A stretch of DNA of 46,753 bases from Billgrantia pellis (GTDB lineage: Bacteria > Pseudomonadota > Gammaproteobacteria > Pseudomonadales > Halomonadaceae). The stretch spans positions 1-46,753 of the forward strand of contig NZ_VTPY01000010.1 of NCBI RefSeq assembly GCF_008297955.1, given 5' to 3'. The notes under the pieces are model-generated. The model was not told where the DNA came from, searched no databases, and worked only from the letters and a program-made list of their open reading frames with translations. Below, piece after piece: positions 7,777-15,959 of the stretch; the stretch's first letter is position 1; every line of letters begins with the position of its first letter. A program made the position numbers and the translations under genes.

Positions 7777-8573
7777 GGCCGACGCCCTGGCTGCACTGTC
7801 TACGCGGCGTGGTGGGGCGCGAACTGCTTCGCTTTCTCCATCAGCGCAGCCGCTTTCTGGCTGCGCTGGTGAGGCCGTTGGTGTGGCTTTTCGTGTTCGC
7901 CACGGGGTTTCGCATGGCGCTGGGCGTGGCGATGACCGAGCCCTATCAGACCTACATTCTCTATGAAGTCTACATCGTGCCGGGACTGGTTGGCATGATC
8001 CAGCTGTTCAACGGCATGCAGAGTTCGTTGTCGATGGTCTACGATCGCGAGATGGGCAGCATGCGGGTCCTGCTGGTGAGCCCCTTCCCGCGTTGGTACC
8101 TGCTGATCTGCAAGCTGTTGGCGAGCACTCTGGTCTCGATGGTACAGGTCTACGTGTTCCTGGCCATTGCCTGGGCCTACGGCATCCAGGCGCCTGCGCT
8201 GGGCTATCTCTTTCTGCTGCCGGCGCTGCTGGTGACCGGTTTCATGGTCGGTGCCCTGGGCCTGTTGCTCTCCTCCCTGATTCGTCAGCTGGAGAATTTT
8301 GCCGGAGTGATGAACTTCGTGATCTTCCCGATGTTCTTCCTCTCCTCGGCGCTCTACCCCCTGTGGCGCATCCGCGAGGGCAGCTACCTGGTTTACCAGA
8401 TCGCCGCGCTCAATCCCTTCACGCATGCCGTTGAGATGATCCGCTTCGCTCTCTACGAGCGCTTCAACATGGAGGCGGTGCTCATCAGCGTGTCGGTGGC
8501 AGCAATACTGCTGGCGCTGGCCATTCTGGGGTACAACCCGTCACGGGGCATGATGGCCCGCAAGGGCGGCTGA
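7773..8573 (+). CDS. ABC-2 type permease of the PQQ alcohol dehydrogenase system
   Basis: The 266-residue protein has about six membrane segments and the ABC-2 family layout, with the conserved region SLSMVYDREMGSMRVLLVSP in the first cytoplasmic loop and FPMFFLSSALYPLW late in the protein. It pairs with the ATPase just upstream (ATGA overlap at 7773). It resembles the PedC-type alcohol ABC permease. ABC-2 permeases usually export, while the operon also encodes a binding protein typical of importers, so transport direction and substrate are open. A dyad GCGGTGC / GCACCGC (8575-8581, 8602-8608) lies between this gene and the facing cytochrome gene and could be a weak two-way terminator. Confidence 0.88.
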   Translation: MRPTPWLHCLRGVVGRELLRFLHQRSRFLAALVRPLVWLFVFATGFRMALGVAMTEPYQTYILYEVYIVPGLVGMIQLFNGMQSSLSMVYDREMGSMRVLLVSPFPRWYLLICKLLASTLVSMVQVYVFLAIAWAYGIQAPALGYLFLLPALLVTGFMVGALGLLLSSLIRQLENFAGVMNFVIFPMFFLSSALYPLWRIREGSYLVYQIAALNPFTHAVEMIRFALYERFNMEAVLISVSVAAILLALAILGYNPSRGMMARKGG

Positions 8574-8613
8574 AGCGGTGCGATCCTCTGCCGCCGGAGT
8601 TGCACCGCCCTGC

Positions 8614-9021
8614 TCAGCGCTCGCCACTTTCGCTCACGAGGTAATCGATGATGCGTCCGCGTGTCCGCTCGTCGAGCCCCCACAGCACCATGCGCGTTCC
8701 GGGTAGGAAGTCGTCGGGGCCGGCAAGGAAGGCGTCGAGGGTGTCCCGGTTCCAAACCAGATCGGCCTCGCGCAGCACCGACGAGTAGTCGAAGTCCGTC
8801 AGGCTGCCCGCAGGACGGCCCACCACTCCGTGCAGGCTGGGGCCCGCCAAGTGCACGCCCGGCTCGATGCTATGGCAACCGACGCACTGAGCGCGGAACA
8901 GGCGCTCGCCTTGAGCGCGTTCGGTGTCGGTGCCCGCATGGGCGAATGTAGCGCCCAGCAACGCCAACCACAGGCCGGCGGCGAGGCAGGAGACAGCGGA
9001 GCGAACAGAGGCGCCTGGCAT
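8614..9021 (-). CDS. Periplasmic class I cytochrome c
   Basis: The 135-residue protein has a signal peptide ending FAHAG, a haem site C46-V-G-C49-H50 and a Met ligand M111 in LPGTRM, the usual layout of small mitochondrial-type cytochromes c. It faces the permease gene and is transcribed with the cysteine protein gene 7 nt upstream. The start at 9021 has GAGG 5 nt upstream. It may carry electrons from XoxG to the terminal oxidase; position is the only evidence for that. Confidence 0.85.
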   Translation of the reverse strand: MPGASVRSAVSCLAAGLWLALLGATFAHAGTDTERAQGERLFRAQCVGCHSIEPGVHLAGPSLHGVVGRPAGSLTDFDYSSVLREADLVWNRDTLDAFLAGPDDFLPGTRMVLWGLDERTRGRIIDYLVSESGER

Positions 9022-9028
9022 GGGCGCC

Positions 9029-9388
9029 TCAGAAGCAGCGCAGGTTGGCGTCGGCCTGGGCCTGATGCAGGGCGTCTATCTGATCCTGCATGCCGCGCTC
9101 GGTGCGGAACAGCACACCGAGCTCGCCGCGCTGATCCTGCATGCCCAGCACCGTCTCGACTTGCTCGTAGGTCTTGTAGGGCAGATGCTCGGCAATCACG
9201 TCGATGCTGCACGAACATTTCTGCATGGTCAGGTAGCTGTTACCGTTGGCCGCCATGCAGCCGAGCACGTAATCGACGCGTGCCTCGGTGGGGTAGTCGT
9301 TAGCCTGGGCGGTCCAGGACAGGGAGAGAAGCAGCGTGCCGAAGACGCAGAGGCGCATGCGCCTGGGCGTCATCCGAAGTCGAAGCAT
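9029..9388 (-). CDS. Small secreted cysteine protein next to the xox operon
   Basis: I do not recognise a named family with certainty. The chosen ATG at 9388 has GGAG 9 nt upstream and gives 119 residues; the frame is open 12 codons further without a ribosome site. A signal peptide ends SWTAQA/ND. The mature part has four Cys, in LGCMAANGN, QKCSCSID and NLRCF, suggesting two disulfides or metal binding, with helical segments between. It is the first gene of a two-gene unit with the cytochrome c. A periplasmic accessory role in the PQQ system is inferred from context. Confidence 0.72.
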   Translation of the reverse strand: MLRLRMTPRRMRLCVFGTLLLSLSWTAQANDYPTEARVDYVLGCMAANGNSYLTMQKCSCSIDVIAEHLPYKTYEQVETVLGMQDQRGELGVLFRTERGMQDQIDALHQAQADANLRCF

Positions 9389-9490
9389 TATTGTTGTCTC
9401 CGGAGCGTGAGTGTCCTGTTTCAAGTTATGGCAATCGAGCCGTTTTTGCCACCGTGAGCGTTAGCTTATCGTCCCGATGGCGAAAGCCTA

Positions 9491-9596
9491 TTGGCCGTCG
9501 CCGAAGCGAAACGGTAATGTGCCTAGGTCGGCTTAGGCCGACTGTCTGCATCCCCTGCATGACAGGCTTTCGACCCGCCTCCTGGCGGGTCTTTTT
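9491..9596 (+). ncRNA. Candidate small RNA with three stem-loops and an intrinsic terminator
   Basis: No plus-strand gene lies here, yet a strong plus-strand terminator does: GACCCGCC (9572-9579), loop TCCT, GGCGGGTC (9584-9591), then TTTTT. Two more hairpins precede it: GTCGGC-TTAG-GCCGAC (9527-9542) and CTGTC/GACAG with inner TGCA/TGCA (about 9543-9565). A weak promoter-like pair TTGGCC (9491-9496) and TAATGT (9515-9520), 18 nt apart, would start a transcript near 9527, about 70 nt long. After the T-run comes a 30-nt pyrimidine tract. The terminator could instead be leftover, so this remains a candidate. Confidence 0.4.
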
Positions 9597-9628
9597 GCTT
9601 TTCTTTTTGCTTTTCTTTTTTCTTTTGC

Positions 9629-10003
9629 TTACCTGCCGCGCTCGTCGTCCCTGACCTGGTAATCGCCCTCGAGCAGCTCATGCTCGGAGTGCCTTCGGCC
9701 GTCTCGGTAGACCGTCTCCTCGCGATAGTAATAGCCGCTGCCGGCGTCCCGGGCCTGCTCGGCGCGCATCTGCTCAAGGCGCTTTTTCATGCGGTGGCGT
9801 ACGAACGGCAGCATCGCCCAGCCGATCAGCAGGAAGAACAGGCCGAGCAGCGTACCGACGATCAGCAGCAGTCCGAATAGCAGCCAGGTGAAGATCAGCT
9901 TCAGCCCGCCGAGAGGACCGCCCGGGGTCTGACGGGTGCGGGCACGCCATTGCTGGGCCGCTTGCCAGGCGGCGTTGCGGCGCGGATCGTTGGGGTCGAG
10001 CAT
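9629..10003 (-). CDS. Small membrane protein of unknown function
   Basis: The 124-residue protein has a soluble start (MLDPNDPRRNAAWQAAQQW), one long or two short membrane segments around residues 35-65 (LIFTWLLFGLLLIVGTLLGL and FFLLIGWAMLPF), then a basic helix HRMKKRLEQMRAEQARD and a charged tail with YYYREETVYRDG. The start at 10003 is preferred over 10009 because GGAG is 6 nt upstream of it and touches the other. It seems a single gene. I cannot assign a function. Confidence 0.72.
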   Translation of the reverse strand: MLDPNDPRRNAAWQAAQQWRARTRQTPGGPLGGLKLIFTWLLFGLLLIVGTLLGLFFLLIGWAMLPFVRHRMKKRLEQMRAEQARDAGSGYYYREETVYRDGRRHSEHELLEGDYQVRDDERGR

Positions 10004-10082
10004 GGGCATCTCCGGTAATGATGCCGCGAAGCGGCATGCGGAATGGCTGTCCCTTTGAGGCTATGGGGCAGGGATCGTTCCC

Positions 10083-10394
10083 CTATGCGACCAGCCGCCA
10101 CAGGGCAGCGGTGAAAATGCCGGCGGCAATGGCGGGCAGCGGCTTTTGCAGCGTCAGCATCGCAGCGAGGGTGGCGAGCAGCGCCAGCCGGGCGCCCCAG
10201 TCGCCCTGCACGGCCATGGGCGTGATCACCGCCACCAGCACCGAGCCCGCCATGGCGTTGATGAAACGCTCCACCCGGGGACCGATGGGGAGGCGCGACA
10301 TCACGAACACGCCTCCGGCCCGGGTCAGGTAGGTAACCAGCGCCATGATCATGATGGCGATGGCGGCTCCCGCCGCTGTTGAAGGCAGGCTCAC
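10083..10394 (-). CDS. azlD: AzlD-type small subunit of a branched-chain amino acid exporter
   Basis: The 103-residue protein has three or four membrane segments and the AzlD-family stretch TYLTRAGGVFVMSRLP near its start. With AzlC it forms an exporter for branched-chain amino acids and analogues. The GTG start at 10394 overlaps the azlC stop (GTGA), and GGAGG stands 7 nt upstream. The frame is open far upstream to 10679, but that part is a shadow of azlC. Confidence 0.85.
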   Translation of the reverse strand: MSLPSTAAGAAIAIMIMALVTYLTRAGGVFVMSRLPIGPRVERFINAMAGSVLVAVITPMAVQGDWGARLALLATLAAMLTLQKPLPAIAAGIFTAALWRLVA

Positions 10395-11113
10395 GCGGTT
10401 GCCTCCCGCTCCTCGCGAGCTGGAAACAACAGGCCGGCCACTCCCCCGGCCAGCGCGCCAACGATCACATGGGAATGCATCGGCAACCAAGTCATCGCCG
10501 CCAGGGCGGCCAGTGCGGCGGCCGTCCACGGCAGCAGCATGGAAAGATCGCGGCGACCGCCCACCAGCATGGCCAGCAGGAAACAGCCCATGATCACATC
10601 GAGGCCGAAGCGCTGCGGCTCCTCGATGCCGCTGCCGAAGATGACGCCCAGCAGCGTGCCCAGCACCCAGGTCAGCCACAGAGCGATACCGCCGCCGACC
10701 AGCATGCCGACATTGGTCTCACCGTTCTGGCGATCGGCGGCGGCCATGGCCCAGTTGGAGTCACTCATCAGCACCAGGCTGCCATAGCGTTGGGTCGGCG
10801 GCAGGTGCGCCAGCCAGGGCTGGATGGCCGCTCCCATCAGCAGATGGCGGGCGTTGATGGCGAAAGTGGTGGCGATCAGCGGCAGTAGCGGAATCTCGTC
10901 GCCCCATAGCTCGAGGGCGGCGAACTGGGAGGCGCCCGCGAATACCAGCGCACTCATCATCAGCGCTTCCAGGCCGGAGAGGCCGCGTGACAGGGCGGCC
11001 ACGCCAAAGGCCAGGCCGAACACCACCACGAACAGCGACAGCGGCGCCATGCGGCGAATGCCAGTGAGAACACCGGCCAGGTCCATGTGGGCGCCAGGTG
11101 TCTCCGAGCTCAT
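10391..11113 (-). CDS. azlC: AzlC-type large subunit of a branched-chain amino acid exporter
   Basis: The 240-residue inner-membrane protein has the AzlC marks LFVVVFGLAFGVAALSRGLS, VFAGASQFAALELW and ATTFAINARHLLMGAA. The start at 11113 overlaps the stop of the upstream oxidoreductase gene (ATGA); a GTG three codons earlier is possible but has no usable ribosome site. It forms a three-gene unit with azlD and the flavin oxidoreductase. Its likely substrates, Leu, Ile and Val, are the products of the ilv genes further right, but no sequence link between the two loci is seen. Confidence 0.9.
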   Translation of the reverse strand: MSSETPGAHMDLAGVLTGIRRMAPLSLFVVVFGLAFGVAALSRGLSGLEALMMSALVFAGASQFAALELWGDEIPLLPLIATTFAINARHLLMGAAIQPWLAHLPPTQRYGSLVLMSDSNWAMAAADRQNGETNVGMLVGGGIALWLTWVLGTLLGVIFGSGIEEPQRFGLDVIMGCFLLAMLVGGRRDLSMLLPWTAAALAALAAMTWLPMHSHVIVGALAGGVAGLLFPAREEREATA

Positions 11114-12105
11114 GACCGCCACACCTCGGCCACGATTTCATAACTCCTCAGCCGGTCCGCGCTGGCATAGGCGTCAGTGTTGAGCATCAGCTCGTCGGCG
11201 CCGGTCGCTTCGAGAAAGCGCTCGAGTCCTGCGCGTACGGTGTCGGGGCCTCCGATTACCGCGGCCCCCAGGAACTGCTCCACCTGGATCCGCTCCATCG
11301 GCGTCCAGTCGAGCGTCTCCACCGGCGGTAGCGAACGGGTACGTCGCCCACGCACCATGCCGAGGAATTTCTGCCGCGTGGTCGAGGCGAGGAATTGAGC
11401 CTGTTCGTCGGTCTCGGCGGCGATCACCGGCAGGCCGACCATGGCGTAGGGACGATCGAGCACCGCGGAGGGGCGGAAGTTGTCGCGATAAAGCCGCAGC
11501 GCCTCGTGCAGGTAGCCGGGAGCGAACTGGGCAGCGAAAGCGAACGGCAAACCCTCGCGGGCGGCGAGCTGAGCGCTGTAGCCGCTGGAGCCGAGCAGCC
11601 AGATCGGTACCCGGGTACCCTGACCGGGCACCGCGCGGACGCGCTGACCGGGCCGCTCTTCGTCGAGGAAGCCCTGTAGCTCGGCGAGCTGATCGGGGAA
11701 ATCGTCGACACCGGCGTAAGGGTCGCGGCGCAGCGCGGCCATGGTGGCGGCGTCGGAGCCGGGCGCCCGGCCGAGCCCCAGGTCGATGCGGCCCGGATAC
11801 AGCGTTTCCAGGGTGCCGAACTGCTCGGCGATCACCAGGGGGGGATGATTGGGCAGCATGATGCCGCCGCTGCCGATGCGCATGCGTGAGGTGGCGCCGG
11901 CGATGTGGCCGATCAGCACGGCAGTGGCGGCACTGGCGATGCCGTCGAGGCTGTGATGCTCGGCCAGCCAGTAACGGGAGAAGCCCAGGCGTTCGGTCAA
12001 CTGGGCCAGCGCCACGCTCTCGGCGAAGCTGTCGGCGATGGTGCCGCCCTGACGGATCGGCGCCAGGTCGAGCACGGAGAGGGGAGTCCGGGGGAGTCGG
12101 GGCAT
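11110..12105 (-). CDS. LLM-class flavin-dependent oxidoreductase (YhbW type)
   Basis: The 331-residue protein belongs to the bacterial luciferase-like superfamily, group 1, and closely follows the YhbW pattern: LSVLDLAPIRQGG, YWLAEHHSLDGIASAAT, GSGGIMLPNHPPLVIAEQFG and IDLGLGRAPGSD. Members use reduced FMN; the substrate of this branch is unknown. The start at 12105 gives the normal family N-terminus (MPRLPRTPLSVLDLAP) with AAGGG about 10 nt upstream. The frame is open a further 50 codons into the divergent promoter region without support. Downstream azlC overlaps by 4 nt. Confidence 0.9.
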   Translation of the reverse strand: MPRLPRTPLSVLDLAPIRQGGTIADSFAESVALAQLTERLGFSRYWLAEHHSLDGIASAATAVLIGHIAGATSRMRIGSGGIMLPNHPPLVIAEQFGTLETLYPGRIDLGLGRAPGSDAATMAALRRDPYAGVDDFPDQLAELQGFLDEERPGQRVRAVPGQGTRVPIWLLGSSGYSAQLAAREGLPFAFAAQFAPGYLHEALRLYRDNFRPSAVLDRPYAMVGLPVIAAETDEQAQFLASTTRQKFLGMVRGRRTRSLPPVETLDWTPMERIQVEQFLGAAVIGGPDTVRAGLERFLEATGADELMLNTDAYASADRLRSYEIVAEVWRS

Positions 12106-12282
12106 GGAAATTTGGCCCTTGTCGAATATGTTTAGCCTGCTGGGTTTCCCCAGAATCGTCCGGGAAGCGATTCGATGCAATGGTTTGTGACTTCGACCGC
12201 CAATCGCGGTAGAGGATCGTGTGCCCTCGCGGATGGGCTGATAGGATAGAGACACTCATGGATGAAACAGAAGGAACCGCAC

Positions 12283-13917
12283 ATGGCCAACCACGGAGGG
12301 CAGCGTGTCTTTGCCGTCTCGGCGTTGATCATCGCGACGCTGGTGATGATAGGTGCCAGTTTTCCCGAGAGATTCGGCAGCGCGGCCGATGCCGCGCTCG
12401 CGAGCGTGACCCATTTCTTCGGTTGGTTCTATCTGCTGTCGGTTTTCGGCTTCGTGGTCTGCCTGCTGTTTCTCGCATTTAGCCGCTACGGCAAGATACG
12501 CCTGGGCCCTCAGGACAGCACGCCGAGCTTCAGCTTCTTCTCCTGGGTCAGTATGCTGCTCGCGGCGGGCTTCGGGGTGGGCTTGGTGTTCTATGGCATG
12601 GCCGAGCCGATGTTGCACTACGTCGAGCCGCCTTATGGCGACTTGCCGGCCGAAACCGCCGAAGCGGCGCGCTACGCCATTCAATACAGCTACTTCAATT
12701 GGGGCGTCCACCAATGGGCGGCCTTTTCGCTCGTGGGACTGATCATCGCCTACTTCCAGTTTCGCAAGGGGCAGGCCGGCCTGGTCTCCTCGGTGCTATC
12801 GTCGATCGCGGCCAAGCATCCGCGCATTCGCCCCTATGCGCCGGCGTTGGATGTTTTCGCCGTGGTGGCCACGGTAATGGGGGTGGCGACCTCGCTGGGG
12901 CTCGGCGTACTGCAGCTCAACGGCGGTTTCAATGCCGTGTTCGGTCTGCCCGAGAACCGGTTGTGGCAGTTCATCATTCTGTTCACCATGTTCCTCGCCT
13001 ACATGGCATCCACCTGGTCGGGCCTGGACAAGGGCATAAGGCGGCTCTCCAACCTCAACATGCTGTTGTGCATCGCCCTGATGCTCTACGTGCTGATAAC
13101 CGGCCCCACGGTGGCGATCCTCGAAACCATCACCCTGGGTATCGGTGATTACCTGCAAAACTTCGTCGGCATGAGCCTGCGCATCGCCCCCTTCGGTGAC
13201 AACGCCTGGGGCGCCAATTGGACGATCTTCTACTGGGCCTGGGTGATCGCCTGGTCGCCCTTCGTGGGCACCTTCGTGGCGCGGGTTTCGCGTGGGCGCA
13301 CCATCAAGGAGTACGTGTTCGGCGTGTTGATCGTCCCGCCACTGCTGGCCTGCCTGTGGATTGGCGTGTTCGGCGGCGCGGCGCTGCATATGGAGCTCGG
13401 TGGCGACGCCGGGTTGGCGGCGGCCACCGCGGATAACATCACCGTGGCCCTATTCGAGATGTTCGAGCGCATGCCCTTCAGTGGCGTGCTGTCGATCGTG
13501 GCGATGCTGCTGATCTTCATTTTCCTGGTGACTTCGGCGGATTCGGCCTCCTATATCGTTGCCCAGATGACCGACAACGGCTCGATCAACCCACCGTTGT
13601 ACAAGCGGGTGGCGTGGGGTGTGCTGATCGCTGCCATCTGCTTCACCTTGATCGCCGCGGGCGGGCTGAGCGGACTGCAGTCGGCCGCCGTGCTGTCAGC
13701 GTTGCCGTTCACCTTCATTCTTTACGGCATGCTTATCGTGCTGGTGCGCGAGCTGCGCGCCGACCGACAAGCCATGTTGACCCAGCTCTACCGTCGCCAT
13801 GGCGAGACGCCAGTGGGCGCCGACGCCTTCGAGGCCGAGCTGCTAGGCGAGCAGGAGCGATTGCGGCGTGCGCCCAATGTGGTCAATCGGAGGATCAATC
13901 GTCGTGACGGCGGTTGA
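12283..13917 (+). CDS. BCCT-family betaine/carnitine/choline transporter
   Basis: The 544-residue protein has twelve membrane segments and the BCCT marks: AGFGVGLVFYGMAEP in segment 3, MGVATSLGLGVLQLNGG, the Trp-rich substrate region FYWAWVIAWSPFVGTFVARV, and TSADSASYIVAQMTDNG. It should import a quaternary amine, most likely betaine or choline, with Na+ or H+ as an osmolyte uptake route. The exact substrate is not readable from sequence. The start at 12283 has AAGGA 7 nt upstream; an ATG at 12262 has weaker support. It is divergent from the oxidoreductase gene and has a short C-terminal tail. Confidence 0.92.
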   Translation: MANHGGQRVFAVSALIIATLVMIGASFPERFGSAADAALASVTHFFGWFYLLSVFGFVVCLLFLAFSRYGKIRLGPQDSTPSFSFFSWVSMLLAAGFGVGLVFYGMAEPMLHYVEPPYGDLPAETAEAARYAIQYSYFNWGVHQWAAFSLVGLIIAYFQFRKGQAGLVSSVLSSIAAKHPRIRPYAPALDVFAVVATVMGVATSLGLGVLQLNGGFNAVFGLPENRLWQFIILFTMFLAYMASTWSGLDKGIRRLSNLNMLLCIALMLYVLITGPTVAILETITLGIGDYLQNFVGMSLRIAPFGDNAWGANWTIFYWAWVIAWSPFVGTFVARVSRGRTIKEYVFGVLIVPPLLACLWIGVFGGAALHMELGGDAGLAAATADNITVALFEMFERMPFSGVLSIVAMLLIFIFLVTSADSASYIVAQMTDNGSINPPLYKRVAWGVLIAAICFTLIAAGGLSGLQSAAVLSALPFTFILYGMLIVLVRELRADRQAMLTQLYRRHGETPVGADAFEAELLGEQERLRRAPNVVNRRINRRDGG

Positions 13918-13988
13918 GGCCAGTCAGCAGTGGCAAGGCGTAAGCGCAAGCCGTAAGCTCAGCGGAAATGAGGAACCGGATCGCTACC

Positions 13989-14168
13989 ATGTCTCTGATC
14001 GGCTCGGGCCGCGGCCCGATTTTGCGCGGCGCTACCCGCCGGCGCCAGGCACCGCGCCGGCGTCCCGCCAGCTTTGATCGCTGGCTCGACCGTGCGGTCG
14101 ATATCGCCGTGATCACGGCACTGCTGGTGGGCGGCGTGGCGCTGGTACTGCACCTCTGGCTGAGCTGA
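13989..14168 (+). CDS. Possible small single-pass membrane protein before the extensin gene
   Basis: A frame of 59 codons from the ATG at 13989 (66 from 13968) ends 10 nt before the extensin-like gene. It has a very basic N-terminus (RRRQAPRRRP) and one membrane segment near the end, DIAVITALLVGGVALVLHLW, the layout of a small inner-membrane protein. Both starts have poor ribosome sites, so coding is uncertain. The close spacing suggests it is translated with the extensin gene. Confidence 0.5.
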   Translation: MSLIGSGRGPILRGATRRRQAPRRRPASFDRWLDRAVDIAVITALLVGGVALVLHLWLS

Positions 14169-14178
14169 TACGGCGCTC

Positions 14179-14877
14179 ATGCGGTCCTTTAAGGTCCTGC
14201 TGCTCGTATCGGCGCTGGCGGTTCCGTCCTGGTGGGGCTTCGAGGCGCGCATTCCGCGCCACTGGCACCCATGGCAACCGCTGACCGTGGACGATCCGCT
14301 GACTCCGGTAACGCGCTGGAAACTGCGCCGGCTGGGTGACGATCCCGAGGGCTGTCTGGCGGCGCTCGGCACCGCCCCCGATGATGACTTGCGCGTCACC
14401 CCGCTTGATGACCACGAGCCGGTGGCCGGCTGTCCGCTCGAGAACGTGGTGCGGGTTCACCGTGCGGGTGTGACGTTCAACGCCAGCTTCGTTGCCACTT
14501 GCCCGCTGGCCCTGGCCTGGACCCTCTACGAGCGACATCGCCTGCAGCCGGCAGCCGAAGCCCACTTCGGCACAGGAGTGGCCCACGTGGTGCATTATGG
14601 CAGTTTCGCCTGCCGCGGGATCTACGGACGCGAAGAAGGACGCCCGAGCGAGCATGCCACCGCCGAGGCGCTGGACGTGGCGACGTTTCGCCTGGCCGAC
14701 GGCCGTGAGGTATCGCTGCAACGGCACTGGGAAGATGACGGGGCACGCGGCGATTTCCTGCGTGCCGCCCGCGACGGCGCCTGCGATCTGTTCGGCAGCG
14801 TGCTGGGGCCCGACTACAATCAGGCTCACGCCGATCATCTCCATTTCGGCATGCGTGGCTTTCGCCTGTGTCGCTGA
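14179..14877 (+). CDS. Exported extensin-like family protein (likely LAS/M15-type peptidase fold)
   Basis: The 232-residue protein has an N-terminal signal or anchor (FKVLLLVSALAVPSWWGF) and an extensin-like C-terminal domain. The pattern SEHATAEALDV followed by HADHLHFGMRG matches the zinc-site arrangement HxxxxxxD...HxH of D-Ala-D-Ala peptidase-like folds. Five Cys in the mature part (EGCLAA, AGCPLE, ATCPLA, FACRGI, GACDLF) suggest disulfides. It may act on the cell wall, but no bacterial member is tied firmly to a substrate. The start at 14179 is the first ATG after the small membrane gene. Confidence 0.78.
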   Translation: MRSFKVLLLVSALAVPSWWGFEARIPRHWHPWQPLTVDDPLTPVTRWKLRRLGDDPEGCLAALGTAPDDDLRVTPLDDHEPVAGCPLENVVRVHRAGVTFNASFVATCPLALAWTLYERHRLQPAAEAHFGTGVAHVVHYGSFACRGIYGREEGRPSEHATAEALDVATFRLADGREVSLQRHWEDDGARGDFLRAARDGACDLFGSVLGPDYNQAHADHLHFGMRGFRLCR

Positions 14878-14954
14878 GCGCGTGGGGCTCGCTTGCCACC
14901 GCCCGCCCCCGTACACTCAAGGCATCGCTCTCAGATCGCTGAGTTACGAGGCTT

Positions 14955-15902
14955 ATGCTGGGATTTCTGCAGGGATTTGCATACGGACTGTTCGTCACCT
15001 GCCTGCCGTGGTGTCTGGTTGGCCTGGTCAACCCGCGCCTGGCGCTGCCCACCGACAACCCCACCCGTTTCCAGGTGCTGTTCCGCTACTGCTTGCTGGT
15101 GCCCTTCATCAGCACGGTACTGTGGCTGACCTCGCTGTGGGGCGGCTTCGGGCCGAGCCTGGGCGGTTGGCTGGCGGGGCTGGTAGCGGTAGGGGTGTCG
15201 CTTCCGGTCGAGCGTGGCTGGCGACGCTGGCGGGCTCGCCGGCATCAGCGCCGGCTGCGGGAGCGGCTCGAAGCCGAGGCCGAGCGTCGGCGCGCCGAGC
15301 GTGAGCGGGAAACGCGCGAGGCGGGAGTGGCGGAACTCGACCCGGCGCACCCGCCAGCGGACGCCGATGACCTGATCCTGGCGCTCTGGCGGGCCAAACA
15401 GGCGCTGCTGGAGGTGCGCCGTCCCAATCTGGCGACCCAGGTCGACCGCTGTTACACCCGATACTGTCACGTCATGGCGGTACTCGGCGCTCGCTTCGAT
15501 AGCGGCGAGCTGGCCTTCGAGCGTTCGCAGGGGCTGGTCAGGGAGGTGTGTCTCGGGGTGGTGGACTCCTTTACCTCCATGGCGGCTCAGGCACGTGGTG
15601 TGATGGGACTGGACGAAGCCTACGTACGTCGCCGGTTATCGCAGGAGGAGGGGCAACTGGCGATCGAAGAGCGTATCGCCCTCAAGCGGCGGCTCGAGCT
15701 GATCGAGGAGACCGACAAGCGCCTGCGGCGCTTGGCGGCGCGCAACGAGTCGGCTCTGACTCTGCTCGACGATGCCGCGGTGGCACTGGCACGGGTCGAG
15801 ACGGGGCGCCCTCAGGCGTCGCTGGCAACCGATCAGGCGCTGGAGGAGCTGCGACGCTTCATCGGCCGGGCGGAGCGATACAGCCGCAGTGATCGGCACT
15901 GA
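14955..15902 (+). CDS. Membrane protein with cytoplasmic coiled coil, partner of TelA
   Basis: The 315-residue protein has three membrane segments in the first 85 residues, then a long basic and acidic helix (RARRHQRRLRERLEAEAERR) and a mostly helical cytoplasmic domain. I do not recognise a named family. It lies 57 nt before telA. TelA genes often follow a membrane or coiled-coil gene of the XpaC kind, so a joint role in envelope stress tolerance is inferred. The ATG at 14955 has a weak site (CGAGG). Confidence 0.75.
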   Translation: MLGFLQGFAYGLFVTCLPWCLVGLVNPRLALPTDNPTRFQVLFRYCLLVPFISTVLWLTSLWGGFGPSLGGWLAGLVAVGVSLPVERGWRRWRARRHQRRLRERLEAEAERRRAERERETREAGVAELDPAHPPADADDLILALWRAKQALLEVRRPNLATQVDRCYTRYCHVMAVLGARFDSGELAFERSQGLVREVCLGVVDSFTSMAAQARGVMGLDEAYVRRRLSQEEGQLAIEERIALKRRLELIEETDKRLRRLAARNESALTLLDDAAVALARVETGRPQASLATDQALEELRRFIGRAERYSRSDRH

Positions 15903-15959
15903 TGCACCGACCCCAAGTATGGCTTAATGTCACCAACGCGTTGAAATGGGGAGACGAAC

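Noticed and set aside
8575..8608. Two-way terminator between the permease and cytochrome genes
   Set aside because: The 7-bp dyad has a 20-nt loop and no T-run on either strand; too weak to list separately.
9391..9654. Plus-strand frame with a poly-Phe/Leu end
   Set aside because: It reads through a strong terminator and a pyrimidine tract, with no family resemblance.
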